Of a stretch of 13,978 nucleotides of DNA, positions 1 to 8,825 are shown piece by piece. The stretch's first letter is position 1. Each line of letters opens with the position of its first letter. The stretch spans positions 1 to 13,978 of the forward strand of contig CAJMDR010000024.1 of NCBI GenBank assembly GCA_905212215.1, read 5' to 3'. Made by a program: the position numbers and the translations under genes. The DNA is from an uncultured Porphyromonadaceae bacterium. GTDB lineage: Bacteria > Bacteroidota > Bacteroidia > Bacteroidales > Muribaculaceae. A model generated the notes under the pieces. That model searched no databases. It was not told the DNA's origin and saw nothing but the letters and a program-made list of their open reading frames with translations.

Positions 1-1
1 A

Positions 2-433
2 GCACAGGACATAATCGACCAGGATGAAGCGGAACGAATCAACGAGCGCATCAAACGCAATAAATTCGACTTTGACGATTTCCTGGAACTCATCCACAAA
101 ATCAAGAAGATGGGTAACCTGAAGAACCTTGCCTCCATGATTCCCGGAGTAGGCAAAGCCATAAAGGATGTCGACATAGACGACAACGCCTTCAAGAGCA
201 TAGAGGCCATAATCGGTTCCATGACCCCTTACGAGCGTTCCAATCCCCAGCAGATCAACGCCAGCCGCCGCAAACGCATAGCTGCCGGTTCCGGCACCAC
301 CATCATGGAGGTCAACCGTCTGCTCACCCAGTTCGAGCAAAGCCGCAAGATGATGCGCATGGCCACCCAGATGAAGAATCCGGCCGCCATGATGAAGCAG
401 ATGCGCCAGGCACGCAAAGCTCACAGACGCTGA
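2..433 (+). CDS. ffh: Signal recognition particle protein Ffh, C-terminal part (5' truncated by window edge)
   Basis: This is the 3' end of the SRP GTPase gene; the frame is open from base 2, so the ATG at 110 is internal. The NG GTPase domain lies outside the window. What is visible is the methionine-rich M domain, which binds 4.5S RNA and signal peptides of nascent chains at the ribosome. Supporting features are the segment around IKKMGNLKNLASMIPGVGK (109-165), the RNA-binding helix-turn-helix with SRRKRIAAGSGT (about 265-300), and a Met/Lys/Arg-rich tail containing NPAAMMKQMRQARKAHRR. folD starts 44 bases after the stop on the same strand, with no evident terminator between them, so read-through is plausible. 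Family assignment is firm; only completeness is limited by the window. Confidence 0.95.
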   Translation, partial: AQDIIDQDEAERINERIKRNKFDFDDFLELIHKIKKMGNLKNLASMIPGVGKAIKDVDIDDNAFKSIEAIIGSMTPYERSNPQQINASRRKRIAAGSGTTIMEVNRLLTQFEQSRKMMRMATQMKNPAAMMKQMRQARKAHRR

Positions 434-477
434 ACTTCTTCCCATAACCTCATCAATAACCCATAAACCCCACAGCA

Positions 478-1356
478 ATGACACTGATCGACGGCAAAGC
501 CACAGCAGAACAAATCAAAGGCGAAATAGCCGCCGAGGTAGCGGCACTGAAAGCGGAAGGCAAGCGGGCACCCCATCTCGCCGCCATCCTTGTGGGACAC
601 GACGGCGGGTCCGAGACCTATGTCGACAACAAGGTCAAGGCCTGCGAACGTTGCGGTTTCGACTCCACGCTGCTCCGTTTCCCCGACTCCATCACCGAAC
701 AGGAGATGCTTGACGAGATAGACAAACTCAACAACGACCCGAATGTAGACGGATTCATTGTCCAGCTACCTCTGCCACGCCATATAGATGAACAGAAAAT
801 CACCGAGGCGATATTGCCGGAAAAGGACGTGGACGGCTTCCATCCTGTGAATGTTGGCCGCATGAGCATAGGACTGCCATGCTTCCGCTCGGCCACTCCC
901 GCCGGGATAATGGCATTGCTTAGCCGATATGGAATCGAGACATCAGGCAAACATGCCGTAATCCTCGGCCGCAGCAACATTGTTGGGAAACCCATGGCAA
1001 CGCTGCTGATGCAGAAATCCGAACCAGGCAACTGCACCGTTACCGTCTGCCATTCCCGTACGCCTGACATCAAGTCAGTATGTCGAGAAGCGGACATTCT
1101 CATTGCCGCCATGGGACAGCCGGGTTTCGTCACCGCCGATATGGTGAAACCGGGAGCCGTTGTAATTGACGTGGGCACCACCCGAGTCCCCGACGCCACC
1201 CGCAAATCAGGATTCAGGCTCAGCGGAGATGTGGACTTCGAAAATGTGGCGCCACTATGCAGTTTCATTACTCCGGTACCCGGAGGAGTAGGCCCCATGA
1301 CTATCTGCTCTCTTATGAGCAATACCCTCCAGGCCTATAGGAACAACTGCAAATAA
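478..1356 (+). CDS. folD: Bifunctional methylenetetrahydrofolate dehydrogenase / methenyltetrahydrofolate cyclohydrolase
   Basis: FolD interconverts 5,10-methylene-, 5,10-methenyl- and 10-formyl-tetrahydrofolate in the cytosol, supplying one-carbon units for purines and formyl-Met-tRNA. The 292-residue length is normal for the family. Visible signatures are the active-site YxxxK (Y48, K52), the QLPLPRHID segment, the [12 protein letters not shown] segment, the nucleotide-binding [14 protein letters not shown] stretch (G164 onward), VIDVGTTR, and the C-terminal [15 protein letters not shown] motif. The ATG at 478 gives the usual N-terminus ([14 protein letters not shown]). It sits between ffh (44 bases upstream) and a capA-like gene that seems to have its own promoter. 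Nothing is missing or truncated. The order ffh-folD is, from general knowledge, common in Bacteroidales. Confidence 0.97.
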   Translation: MTLIDGKATAEQIKGEIAAEVAALKAEGKRAPHLAAILVGHDGGSETYVDNKVKACERCGFDSTLLRFPDSITEQEMLDEIDKLNNDPNVDGFIVQLPLPRHIDEQKITEAILPEKDVDGFHPVNVGRMSIGLPCFRSATPAGIMALLSRYGIETSGKHAVILGRSNIVGKPMATLLMQKSEPGNCTVTVCHSRTPDIKSVCREADILIAAMGQPGFVTADMVKPGAVVIDVGTTRVPDATRKSGFRLSGDVDFENVAPLCSFITPVPGGVGPMTICSLMSNTLQAYRNNCK

Positions 1357-1371
1357 ACACAGCGGCAGAGT

Positions 1372-1396
1372 GTAACGATTTGTTACCTTATATTTG
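1372..1396 (+). promoter_or_regulatory. Bacteroides-type -7 promoter box with an adjoining GTAAC/GTTAC dyad
   Basis: TATATTTG at 1389-1396 is an exact match to the Bacteroidota -7 consensus TAnnTTTG and lies 36 bases before the capA-like ATG, implying a leader of about 30 bases. No good -33 TTTG is seen at the expected spacing; the only TTTG nearby (1379-1382) is too close. Immediately upstream is a perfect dyad, GTAAC (1372-1376), spacer GATTT, GTTAC (1382-1386), placed where a repressor or activator could act. The promoter box is seen directly; the operator role is inference. Confidence 0.55.
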
Positions 1397-1432
1397 CATT
1401 TTTAGAAACTTTTCCCTAACAAAAAGAGCATT

Positions 1433-2533
1433 ATGAAATCTCTCCTGATATTACTTTTTTCTTTTCTGCAGTGGTTCACCGGCGCAGCGGAGGCAGGGCA
1501 GTCCCCACAGGCTGAACTACTGTTCGTAGGCGATGCCATGCAACATCAGGCACAGCTTGACGAAGCAAAGAAGATAGGAGGCAGTTACTATGACTATAGC
1601 GACTGTTTCACCCTCATAGCACCCGAAATCATACGAGCCGATTACGCTGTGGTGAACCTTGAAGTACCTCTCGGTGGAGGACCTGACTATTCCGGTTATC
1701 CACGTTTCTCGGCTCCCGACTCCTATGCCCAGGCATTGAAGGATGCCGGATTCGACCTCTTTCTCACCGCCAACAACCATTGTCTGGACCGTGGCGACAA
1801 TGGCGTTCGTCGAACAGTGGAAACGCTTACACGCCTGAACGTTGACCATACAGGCACATGGCACGACGCCAATGAACGTAAGACCACCCCGCCTTTGGTG
1901 AAGAACATAAAGGGCTTCAAGGTCGGATTCGTGAACTACACCTACGGCACTAATGGCATAGAGCCTAAGTCAGGTGCCGAAATTGCACTGATAGACAGAG
2001 GCAAGATAGCTCAGGAGGTGGAGGCGTTGCGCAAGGCCGGAGCCGAAATCATTGTTACCTGCGTACACTGGGGCAATGAGTATCAGCTCACCGAACATGC
2101 CACCCAGCGTTCCTTGGCAAACTACCTCGCAGATTTGGGTGTGGACCTTATCATAGGCTCGCATCCCCATGTGATACAGCCCATGAAAGTAATGCACAAT
2201 GCCAAAAACAACAAGGATGTATTGGTGGTGTATTCTTTAGGCAACTTCATTTCCAACATGAAGACAGACGACACCCGCGGCGGCGCACTTGTGAAAGTGA
2301 CCCTTACCCGCGATGCCAAAGGCAAAGCCCGTTTCGTGAATCCTGTCTACAACACGTTCTACTCGTCAAAACCATGCGCAGAGTTGCGCAATTTCCAGGT
2401 AATACCTTATTGGCGACAGGACATGATTCCTGCAGGACAGCAACGGGCATGGTGGAACACATTCGACACCCGCTCCAGCCGCGTCTTCAACCAAAACAAT
2501 GTAAACGTGCCGCGCGACACGGCATCACACTGA
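1433..2533 (+). CDS. CapA-family (PGA_cap) metallophosphatase-like secreted protein
   Basis: The 366-residue product starts with a probable Sec signal peptide (residues 1 to about 21: two Lys/Ser-flanked start residues, a Leu/Phe-rich core, then AEA before Gly22); no lipobox Cys is seen, so it is probably periplasmic. The rest is the CapA/PgsA-type fold related to calcineurin-like phosphoesterases. Metal-site type motifs occur in the family order: GD (33-34) with H38, NLE (75-77), NNH (114-116) followed by LDRG, HWG (212-214) and GSHPHV (242-247). Family members are linked to poly-gamma-glutamate capsule synthesis, but many Bacteroidota copies occur without capB/capC, as here, and their substrate is unknown. 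The next gene (ABC-F) begins 3 bases after this stop, so the two are surely co-transcribed. Calling it a capsule gene is not justified by the neighbourhood. Confidence 0.88.
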   Translation: MKSLLILLFSFLQWFTGAAEAGQSPQAELLFVGDAMQHQAQLDEAKKIGGSYYDYSDCFTLIAPEIIRADYAVVNLEVPLGGGPDYSGYPRFSAPDSYAQALKDAGFDLFLTANNHCLDRGDNGVRRTVETLTRLNVDHTGTWHDANERKTTPPLVKNIKGFKVGFVNYTYGTNGIEPKSGAEIALIDRGKIAQEVEALRKAGAEIIVTCVHWGNEYQLTEHATQRSLANYLADLGVDLIIGSHPHVIQPMKVMHNAKNNKDVLVVYSLGNFISNMKTDDTRGGALVKVTLTRDAKGKARFVNPVYNTFYSSKPCAELRNFQVIPYWRQDMIPAGQQRAWWNTFDTRSSRVFNQNNVNVPRDTASH

Positions 2534-4162
<1,629 letters not shown>

Positions 4163-4174
4163 AAAGAATCTGAT

Positions 4175-4468
4175 ATGGTAAAACATATAGTAATGTTCCA
4201 GCTTAATGGAACAGCCGAAGAAAGACTGAAAGTCGCCAATGCGTTCAAAACAGCATTATTGTCATTGCCGGAACAGATTTCGGTACTGGAAAGCATGAAG
4301 GTAGGCATAAATCAGAATCCGGCAGAAGATTGGGATGTTGTGCTTACTGCCGTCGTACCGACCATGGCGGATGTAGAAACCTACGCCAAGCATCCGGCCC
4401 ATGTGGCGGCAGCAGGCATCATAGCACCGTTGCGCAAGGCAAGAGCCTGCGTGGACTACGAGGTTTGA
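4175..4468 (+). CDS. Dabb (stress-responsive A/B barrel) domain protein
   Basis: This 97-residue protein is one complete Dabb domain, a small dimeric alpha-beta barrel. The typical start MVKHIVMFQL, the middle helix ending LPEQISVLESMKVG, and the ending with the KHPAHVAA segment (about residues 75-82) and the final VDYEV strand match the family. Bacterial members are mostly uncharacterised; the fold is shared with monooxygenase-like and stress-induced plant proteins, and no catalytic residues can be assigned. It begins 12 bases after the ABC-F stop, so it probably belongs to the capA-like / ABC-F transcript. It has no signal peptide and should be cytosolic. Confidence 0.85.
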   Translation: MVKHIVMFQLNGTAEERLKVANAFKTALLSLPEQISVLESMKVGINQNPAEDWDVVLTAVVPTMADVETYAKHPAHVAAAGIIAPLRKARACVDYEV

Positions 4469-4497
4469 ACATAAGAGCGTTGCGGGGTGTTTTATGA

Positions 4498-4529
4498 GAG
4501 TAAGTGATAATTACGGTTTTCACTTGCTT
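4498..4529 (+). other. Imperfect hairpin upstream of the flavodoxin-like gene
   Basis: GTAAGTG (4500-4506) can pair with CACTTGC (4521-4527) with one G-T pair, extended by two more pairs outward; the loop is 14 bases. A second small dyad, TTATG-AAAAA-CATAA, follows at 4528-4542. Neither is followed by a T-run, so they are not convincing terminators. They fill the 90-base gap between the Dabb gene and the flavodoxin-like gene and could be a leader structure or operator, or be without function. Confidence 0.25.
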
Positions 4530-4558
4530 ATGAAAAACATAATAAAGAAACGCACGCT

Positions 4559-5017
4559 ATGAAAAGCAAATACCTTATAGCCTACTTTCAGCCGAAAGGA
4601 GCAGAATCGAAAAGTGCGGCAGTAGCCAAAGCAATAGAATCCCACATGGCCGACAAGGGTCATGAACCCAAGATGTTCGCCATCACTCCTGTGGAGGAAT
4701 ATCCCACTGACCCGGCAATGCTCAACGCCGCCACAAAGACAGAGGTGGAGACTCGTACTCGCCCGGCAATCGTGGGAAAAATCAGCGATGGATACTACCA
4801 CGATGTAAAAGAAATTATCCTGGTAGCTCCCAACTGGTGGAACTCAGTTCCTATGGCAGTCCTCACTTTCTTCGACCAGCACGACAACAACTACAAACGC
4901 CTTGTCCCGGTTATTCTGCACGGTGGCGACGGTGCCTCGAAGATTCTTGAGGAACTACGCGAATTCCTGCCAAAGACCGATGTGATGCCGGCAGTAGAAT
5001 CAGCAATGATCAGCTGA
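4559..5017 (+). CDS. Flavodoxin-like fold protein, apparently frameshifted near its 3' end
   Basis: The 152-residue product has the flavodoxin-like alternating strand/helix pattern: first strand KYLIAYF (4-10), a strand EIILVAPNWW (85-94) followed by NSVPMAVLTFFDQHD, and a strand LVPVILHGGDG (115-125). The PNWW-x-S-V-P-x-x-V-x-x-F segment matches flavodoxin-like quinone or NAD(P)H reductases of Bacteroidota (family level only). The first loop, usually rich in Thr/Ser/Gly around a TGNT-like phosphate-binding motif, reads QPKGAESK, so FMN binding may be weak or altered. The frame stops at 5015-5017, but a coding-looking continuation in the -1 frame runs to a stop at 5071-5073 and would supply the missing last helix (see the next entry). 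The intact protein would be about 171 residues. The exact substrate cannot be given. Confidence 0.75.
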   Translation: MKSKYLIAYFQPKGAESKSAAVAKAIESHMADKGHEPKMFAITPVEEYPTDPAMLNAATKTEVETRTRPAIVGKISDGYYHDVKEIILVAPNWWNSVPMAVLTFFDQHDNNYKRLVPVILHGGDGASKILEELREFLPKTDVMPAVESAMIS

Positions 5018-5073
5018 AAGTCTACATCAATCCGAAAGTACACAAAGTAATGGAAGAACTCTCCGAGAAATAA
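4999..5073 (+). pseudogene. Out-of-frame 3' continuation of the flavodoxin-like gene
   Basis: Shifting back one base after Glu147 (codon 4997-4999) gives 24 further codons, starting ISNDQLKVYINPKV and ending MEELSEK, then TAA at 5071-5073. The segment looks like a short strand and an amphipathic helix, as expected at the end of a flavodoxin fold. It has no start of its own suited to a gene. The simplest reading is a one-base deletion, real or an assembly error, between about 4997 and 5014. No classical slippery heptamer is visible, which argues against programmed frameshifting. Confidence 0.55.
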
Positions 5074-5123
5074 CCGAAAAAACAGAACCCAAAATAAAAC
5101 TATTTCTCTACAAAATTTTCTTC

Positions 5124-5161
5124 AACAAAACACTGCGCCCGAATGAGCGCAGTGTTTTGTT
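5124..5161. terminator. Strong bidirectional intrinsic terminator
   Basis: A perfect 15-bp stem (5124-5138 with 5147-5161, GC-rich core ACTGCGC/GCGCAGT) encloses an 8-base loop. On the + strand it runs directly into a T-run (TTTTGTTTTT), and the reverse strand also ends its stem in T-rich sequence. It lies between the + strand genes ending near 5073 and the - strand fic gene ending at 5231, so it most likely stops transcription from both sides. Confidence 0.9.
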
Positions 5162-5230
5162 TTTACAGCAAATAATGACTGTGAGTTCTATGAGTTCTGT
5201 TAATTGGGGAGTAAGCCGGGCAAAAGTGGG

Positions 5231-6028
5231 TTATATATTGGTTTTGAGTACTTGAAGGGTGTATTTCGCGCTTTCTGAAAGAGTTTTCAGCCAGTAACGG
5301 AGCCAAGGGATTATGTCGCCTGTATCATGAACACGCTGCAGCTCAGAACAGTAACGGTTATACCCTCTCGCTATGACGTGTGAAAGCAACAGAACTGGAG
5401 CTTTCAGTATGCCATTTTCGGTTAGAAAAAGGTTGTTCAACAAGCGTCCTGTGCGTCCGTTTCCATCTATAAAGGGATGGATCATCTCGAACTGATAATG
5501 AATCACTGCAGCCTTCACAAAGACATTATCATCGGAATAATTCATATAGTTCTCAAAATTCACTATTGCCGCCGTCATATCCTCTTCAACGGGAGGGACA
5601 AAAGTTGCATCCTTCAGACCTTTATCTGCATTACCGATCCAAATGGGAGACTTACGGTATTCTCCACGATATTTCCTGTCATAGTCAGCACCTTCACATA
5701 TCAGATAATGGATATTGCGTATCATCCTTGAGCTTATAGGCAATACTTCAAGAGCCTCCGCGCCATACACCGTAGCCCGGACTATATTCTCCACATTCTC
5801 ATTATCAAAGAATGCGACACACGAAAATGGATTCGCGGGTACATCCTCCGATAACTGCCAGGAATCTTTCGCCTCCATCCGTATCAGCTGCATCCGCTCC
5901 TCTTCGGGTAGCACAGATACCAAATCATTCAACTTTTTGAAAAGAGATTCAAGTTCCTGCAATGTAAAAGCATCTACATCAAAATGATAATCCTCTATTG
6001 CCATAGGGATAAAGGACTGATACTTCAT
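5231..6028 (-). CDS. Fic-domain protein, presumed AMP-transferase (adenylyltransferase)
   Basis: Fic enzymes usually move AMP from ATP to hydroxyl side chains of proteins. The complete active-site motif HPFIDGNGRTGR is at residues 184-195 and should bind the ATP phosphates and Mg2+, with His184 as catalytic base. The preceding segment, with GEYRKSPIWIG and the VPPVEEDM stretch, is the usual flap/helix region of Fic_N-Fic proteins. I prefer the ATG at 6028, giving 265 residues starting MKYQSFIP: it fits the family's N-terminus, follows an AAGGGGAAGG purine run, and avoids overlap with pncB; the alternative ATG at 6058 adds 10 residues and overlaps pncB. I cannot find the inhibitory (S/T)xxxE(G/N) motif at either end, and there is no winged-helix C-terminus. 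It is the last gene of the CDF-pncA-pncB transcript. The target protein is unknown. Confidence 0.88.
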   Translation of the reverse strand: MKYQSFIPMAIEDYHFDVDAFTLQELESLFKKLNDLVSVLPEEERMQLIRMEAKDSWQLSEDVPANPFSCVAFFDNENVENIVRATVYGAEALEVLPISSRMIRNIHYLICEGADYDRKYRGEYRKSPIWIGNADKGLKDATFVPPVEEDMTAAIVNFENYMNYSDDNVFVKAAVIHYQFEMIHPFIDGNGRTGRLLNNLFLTENGILKAPVLLLSHVIARGYNRYCSELQRVHDTGDIIPWLRYWLKTLSESAKYTLQVLKTNI

Positions 6029-6041
6029 CCTTCCCCTTAAG

Positions 6042-7268
6042 TTATTTCTCAGCTTCATGTTCTAATCCTTTAAGGTGAAGAATTTCAAGAAACCGTTCCA
6101 CAGTCGCTTTATCTCCAGAATATTTCCCTGTCTCTTCGCTTAATTTACAAGTATCGCAGTAGAAAGGCCATGATTCAGTAATTTTCACCGCTATCAGCTT
6201 GATTACAATATTCATTGGTCTGATTCCTGCAAAATCATTGGTGAAATGAGTGCCAATGCCGAAAGAAGGAAGGCACTTGTTCTGTGCATATTGCTGTATC
6301 TTAATAGCGCTGTCAACGTCCAGCCCATTGCTGAATACAATCTGCTTGCTCAGAGGATCTATATTCAGGCTGCGGTATTTATCTATTATAAGCTCCAGCT
6401 CCCGGAAGTTATCGCCACTGTCCACACGCAGTCCCTTGAACATATTCGCATAGTCCTCGGAGAAGTTAAGGCTGAAAATTCGCCAGCCGTAAGTGTCGTA
6501 AAGGAACGTACCCAACGCTCCTCTATATGTGTTGGCCCAGGTCTTCATGGCAAGGTAGTTTGCCATCTGAGGACCATACATACCGGCAATGGCACAAATC
6601 AGTTCATGAGCCATTGTACCTATGGGAACAAGATCATATTTCATGGCGAAATAGACGTTGCTTGTACCAATGAATTTTCCCGGTCCGGATAATGAATCCC
6701 CACAATCCTTCATAGCCTTTATAGCAGTTTCCTGTGCCTTGAAGGAAGCACGACGACGAGTACCGAAATCGCTGAAGCTACACCCGGCCTCTATCAGCCT
6801 ATGAGCCTTATCGTAGGACAAGGAATAGTATGAATCATAATCAAAGCTCCAATTCTGACCGGTCATCATGTAGTATAACTCAGAAATGATTGCCAGCACC
6901 TTTACTTCAAGCAGAATAGTATTGCTCCAGCACCCTTCGAACATAACATCAAGGTGACCTTCCGTATCCTGCTCCACCGTCACCCATCTGCTGTCATAAC
7001 GGAATCCTTTGAGATAGCTGTAGAACCATGCAGGAATATAACGGCAACGTCTACGCATGAAAGCGACTTCTTCATCGGTAATGACAACATTTTCCAGCAT
7101 CTTTATCTGTCGGCGCAGCTCCTCGGCAAATCCGGGAGGATAAATCGTATTATTCCGGTCACTGAATCTGTATTTTACCTGTGTGCGTGGAAAATTCTTT
7201 ATCACAGCACAACACATAGTGAACTTATACAGGTCGTCATCCGTGAAATGTCTTATTATCTGATGCAT
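6042..7268 (-). CDS. pncB: Nicotinate phosphoribosyltransferase
   Basis: This enzyme joins nicotinate to PRPP, with ATP hydrolysis, to make nicotinate mononucleotide in the Preiss-Handler branch of NAD salvage. The 408-residue length fits the PncB family. Recognisable parts are the N-terminal FTDDDLYKFTMCCAV helix, FSDFGTRRRAS in the middle, GTSNVYFA, the GTMAHE motif whose His221 corresponds to the autophosphorylated His of enterobacterial PncB, the LRVDSGD loop, and the late FGIGTHFTND glycine loop that binds phosphate. Its ATG overlaps the end of pncA by 13 bases, so the two are translationally linked. The fic gene begins 13 bases after its stop (preferred start). All key motifs are intact. 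Confidence 0.97.
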   Translation of the reverse strand: MHQIIRHFTDDDLYKFTMCCAVIKNFPRTQVKYRFSDRNNTIYPPGFAEELRRQIKMLENVVITDEEVAFMRRRCRYIPAWFYSYLKGFRYDSRWVTVEQDTEGHLDVMFEGCWSNTILLEVKVLAIISELYYMMTGQNWSFDYDSYYSLSYDKAHRLIEAGCSFSDFGTRRRASFKAQETAIKAMKDCGDSLSGPGKFIGTSNVYFAMKYDLVPIGTMAHELICAIAGMYGPQMANYLAMKTWANTYRGALGTFLYDTYGWRIFSLNFSEDYANMFKGLRVDSGDNFRELELIIDKYRSLNIDPLSKQIVFSNGLDVDSAIKIQQYAQNKCLPSFGIGTHFTNDFAGIRPMNIVIKLIAVKITESWPFYCDTCKLSEETGKYSGDKATVERFLEILHLKGLEHEAEK

Positions 7269-7825
7269 GATAGTCCATATTCATTAATTAACGCATCAAG
7301 GGTCTTACCTCCATCAATAGAAGGGGTAAACTCTTTCAGCACATTCAGTTGCGCCATGTTTCCGCAAGCCATCCAGTCCCGTATTGTATCTGCAACACAG
7401 ACATCCCCGGCAAGTCCGCAAATGTCTATCTGTTCTATACCGTTTTCCCTGACAATGGAATGGATTCTTTCGGCAGCATCCTTATTTTTCAATATCGAAT
7501 ATTCTTCCGTATCCTGTTTCTCACCTTTATGCAGTACCGTCACTTTATCCGGAACAGACATTAGTTTTTCCATTACAAAAGACCATATAGCGGCACCGTC
7601 AGAATCCGCCACACAATGTGCAGGCCACTTGCCACCTTCTGATTTGAATGAGCAATGGCGCATGGGATGACGGTCTGCAGTGACAATGATACGTGAATAA
7701 TCAGAACTATTCCCCCCTAAATATTCCGCCAACGCATCCATAGACCTTTCGGCTCCCGGAACAGATAATGACCCGGAAATAAAATCCTTCTGCGGGTCGA
7801 TTATCAGAAGCAGCTTGTTTTTCAT
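7256..7825 (-). CDS. pncA: Nicotinamidase
   Basis: This isochorismatase-fold hydrolase turns nicotinamide into nicotinate and ammonia. All catalytic and metal positions of the family are visible in the 189 residues: Asp10 (LIIDPQKDF), Lys100 (LHKGEK) and nucleophile Cys143 (GLAGDVCVADT) form the triad, while Asp51, His53, His57 and His70 (TADRHPMRH and the PAHC segment) form the metal site. The product is the substrate of PncB, whose gene overlaps its 3' end by 13 bases. The gene starts 10 bases after the CDF transporter stop, placing it inside the same transcript. Length and motifs are normal. Confidence 0.97.
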   Translation of the reverse strand: MKNKLLLIIDPQKDFISGSLSVPGAERSMDALAEYLGGNSSDYSRIIVTADRHPMRHCSFKSEGGKWPAHCVADSDGAAIWSFVMEKLMSVPDKVTVLHKGEKQDTEEYSILKNKDAAERIHSIVRENGIEQIDICGLAGDVCVADTIRDWMACGNMAQLNVLKEFTPSIDGGKTLDALINEYGLSCIR

Positions 7826-7835
7826 ACTGTTCCTT

Positions 7836-8726
7836 TCAATCGTTATTGAACATTGCCAGATTCTCTTTCTTAGGGTTCTCTATCTCCGCTTCCACAGTGG
7901 AATGACCTATTCCAAAGAGTTCTGCCTCTTGTTTGATTGCAGCAATGACTTTATTGAGATTAGATGCTTCTGTTATTCCTGCATGAACTGTCATTGCATT
8001 CTCCGTAGTCGACAATGCCCATACATGAAGATGATAGATTGATTCCACACCATCCACTGAAGCAAGAGCCTTCTCTAATCCTTCCATATTGACAGATTTT
8101 GGCACGGCGTCAATCGACAAACGGGTACTCTCAACCAAGAGGCCTCTGGTAGACCAGGCTATGATCAGCGCTATGACAATACCGACAATAGGGTCAAGAA
8201 TATTCCATCCGGTAAAATGAATGACTATTCCCGATGCTACAACGCCTACGGATACCAAGGTATCGGCCGCCATATGCAGGAAAGCACCCTTGATATTCAT
8301 ATCGTTGTTCTTGTCTTTTACAAACAGCCATGCTGTTATGCCGTTCACCAACACCCCGACGGCAGCAACCCATGCTATGGCATCACCGTTCACCGCCACA
8401 GGATGAAAAAGTTTTCCTATGGACTCAACTAAAATGGCACCAACAGCCGTATAAAGCAACAAGGCATTGATGAACGATGCCTGCACCGAGAATTTTTTAT
8501 ACCCGTAGGTATGCTTACTGTCCGGTTTGCGCGACATGAGCCGAAACGCTACCATAGCGATTATGAGCGATGCCACATCCGACAGATTATGCCCGGCATC
8601 GGACAACAGTCCCATCGAATTATAAACGAATCCGAAAATGGCTTCTATCACCACATAAGCACTGTTCAGAGCTATGCCGATGATAAATACCGCATTCAGG
8701 GATTTTATTCTTTCGTGTGCTTCCAT
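7836..8726 (-). CDS. Cation diffusion facilitator (CDF) efflux transporter, zinc type
   Basis: CDF proteins export divalent metal ions, usually Zn2+ (also Cd2+ or Co2+), in exchange for protons across the inner membrane. Six hydrophobic segments precede a cytosolic ferredoxin-like C-terminal domain (from about SIDAVPKSVNMEGLEKAL). The transport site is of the HxxxD/HxxxD type: His46/Asp50 in TM2 (DAGHNLSD) and His151/Asp155 in TM5 (HMAAD), as in ZitB/ZnT-like zinc transporters. The loop between TM4 and TM5 is short and has no His cluster. I chose the ATG at 8726 (296 residues); the frame extends to a TTG at 8765, adding 13 residues, but TTG starts are uncommon here and the added part lies before the TM1 helix. 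It is followed 10 bases later by pncA. Confidence 0.93.
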   Translation of the reverse strand: MEAHERIKSLNAVFIIGIALNSAYVVIEAIFGFVYNSMGLLSDAGHNLSDVASLIIAMVAFRLMSRKPDSKHTYGYKKFSVQASFINALLLYTAVGAILVESIGKLFHPVAVNGDAIAWVAAVGVLVNGITAWLFVKDKNNDMNIKGAFLHMAADTLVSVGVVASGIVIHFTGWNILDPIVGIVIALIIAWSTRGLLVESTRLSIDAVPKSVNMEGLEKALASVDGVESIYHLHVWALSTTENAMTVHAGITEASNLNKVIAAIKQEAELFGIGHSTVEAEIENPKKENLAMFNND

Positions 8727-8781
8727 CTCTTCTTCTTTTGAAATAGAAGCAATGTCTACGGGCAATGTTCTATTTCTTGTA

Positions 8782-8814
8782 AGGTGTTTATAAATTTAAC
8801 ACCTGCAAGAGCAG
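8782..8814 (-). other. Dyad sequences between the Uup-like gene and the CDF gene
   Basis: AGGTGTT (8782-8788) and AACACCT (8798-8804) form a perfect 7-bp inverted repeat around a 9-base A/T spacer. It overlaps a second small hairpin, CTGC-AAGA-GCAG (8803-8814). The site is about 55 bases before the CDF ATG and about 20 bases after the Uup stop. No T-run follows on the - strand, so an operator or leader role for the CDF-pnc operon fits better than a terminator. Function is inferred only from position. Confidence 0.35.
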
Positions 8815-8825
8815 ATGGTTGCCTT

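Noticed and set aside
618..1322. Long open frame on the - strand (234 codons) within folD
   Set aside because: It lies wholly inside a clear folD gene, its translation resembles no family, and it results from the codon pattern of the real frame.
1433..2533. Poly-gamma-glutamate capsule locus
   Set aside because: Only the CapA-type protein is present; no CapB ligase or CapC neighbour exists, so a capsule role is not supported.
4990..5017. Programmed -1 ribosomal frameshifting in the flavodoxin-like gene
   Set aside because: No X-XXY-YYZ slippery heptamer is visible near the frame change; a deletion or sequence error explains it better.
6954..7670. 238-codon open frame on the + strand over pncB and pncA
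   Set aside because: It spans the junction of two well-supported overlapping genes on the other strand and shows no domain or signal.
8727..8765. TTG start adding 13 residues to the CDF transporter
   Set aside because: TTG starts are rare in Bacteroidota and a good ATG lies just before the first membrane segment; kept only as an alternative.
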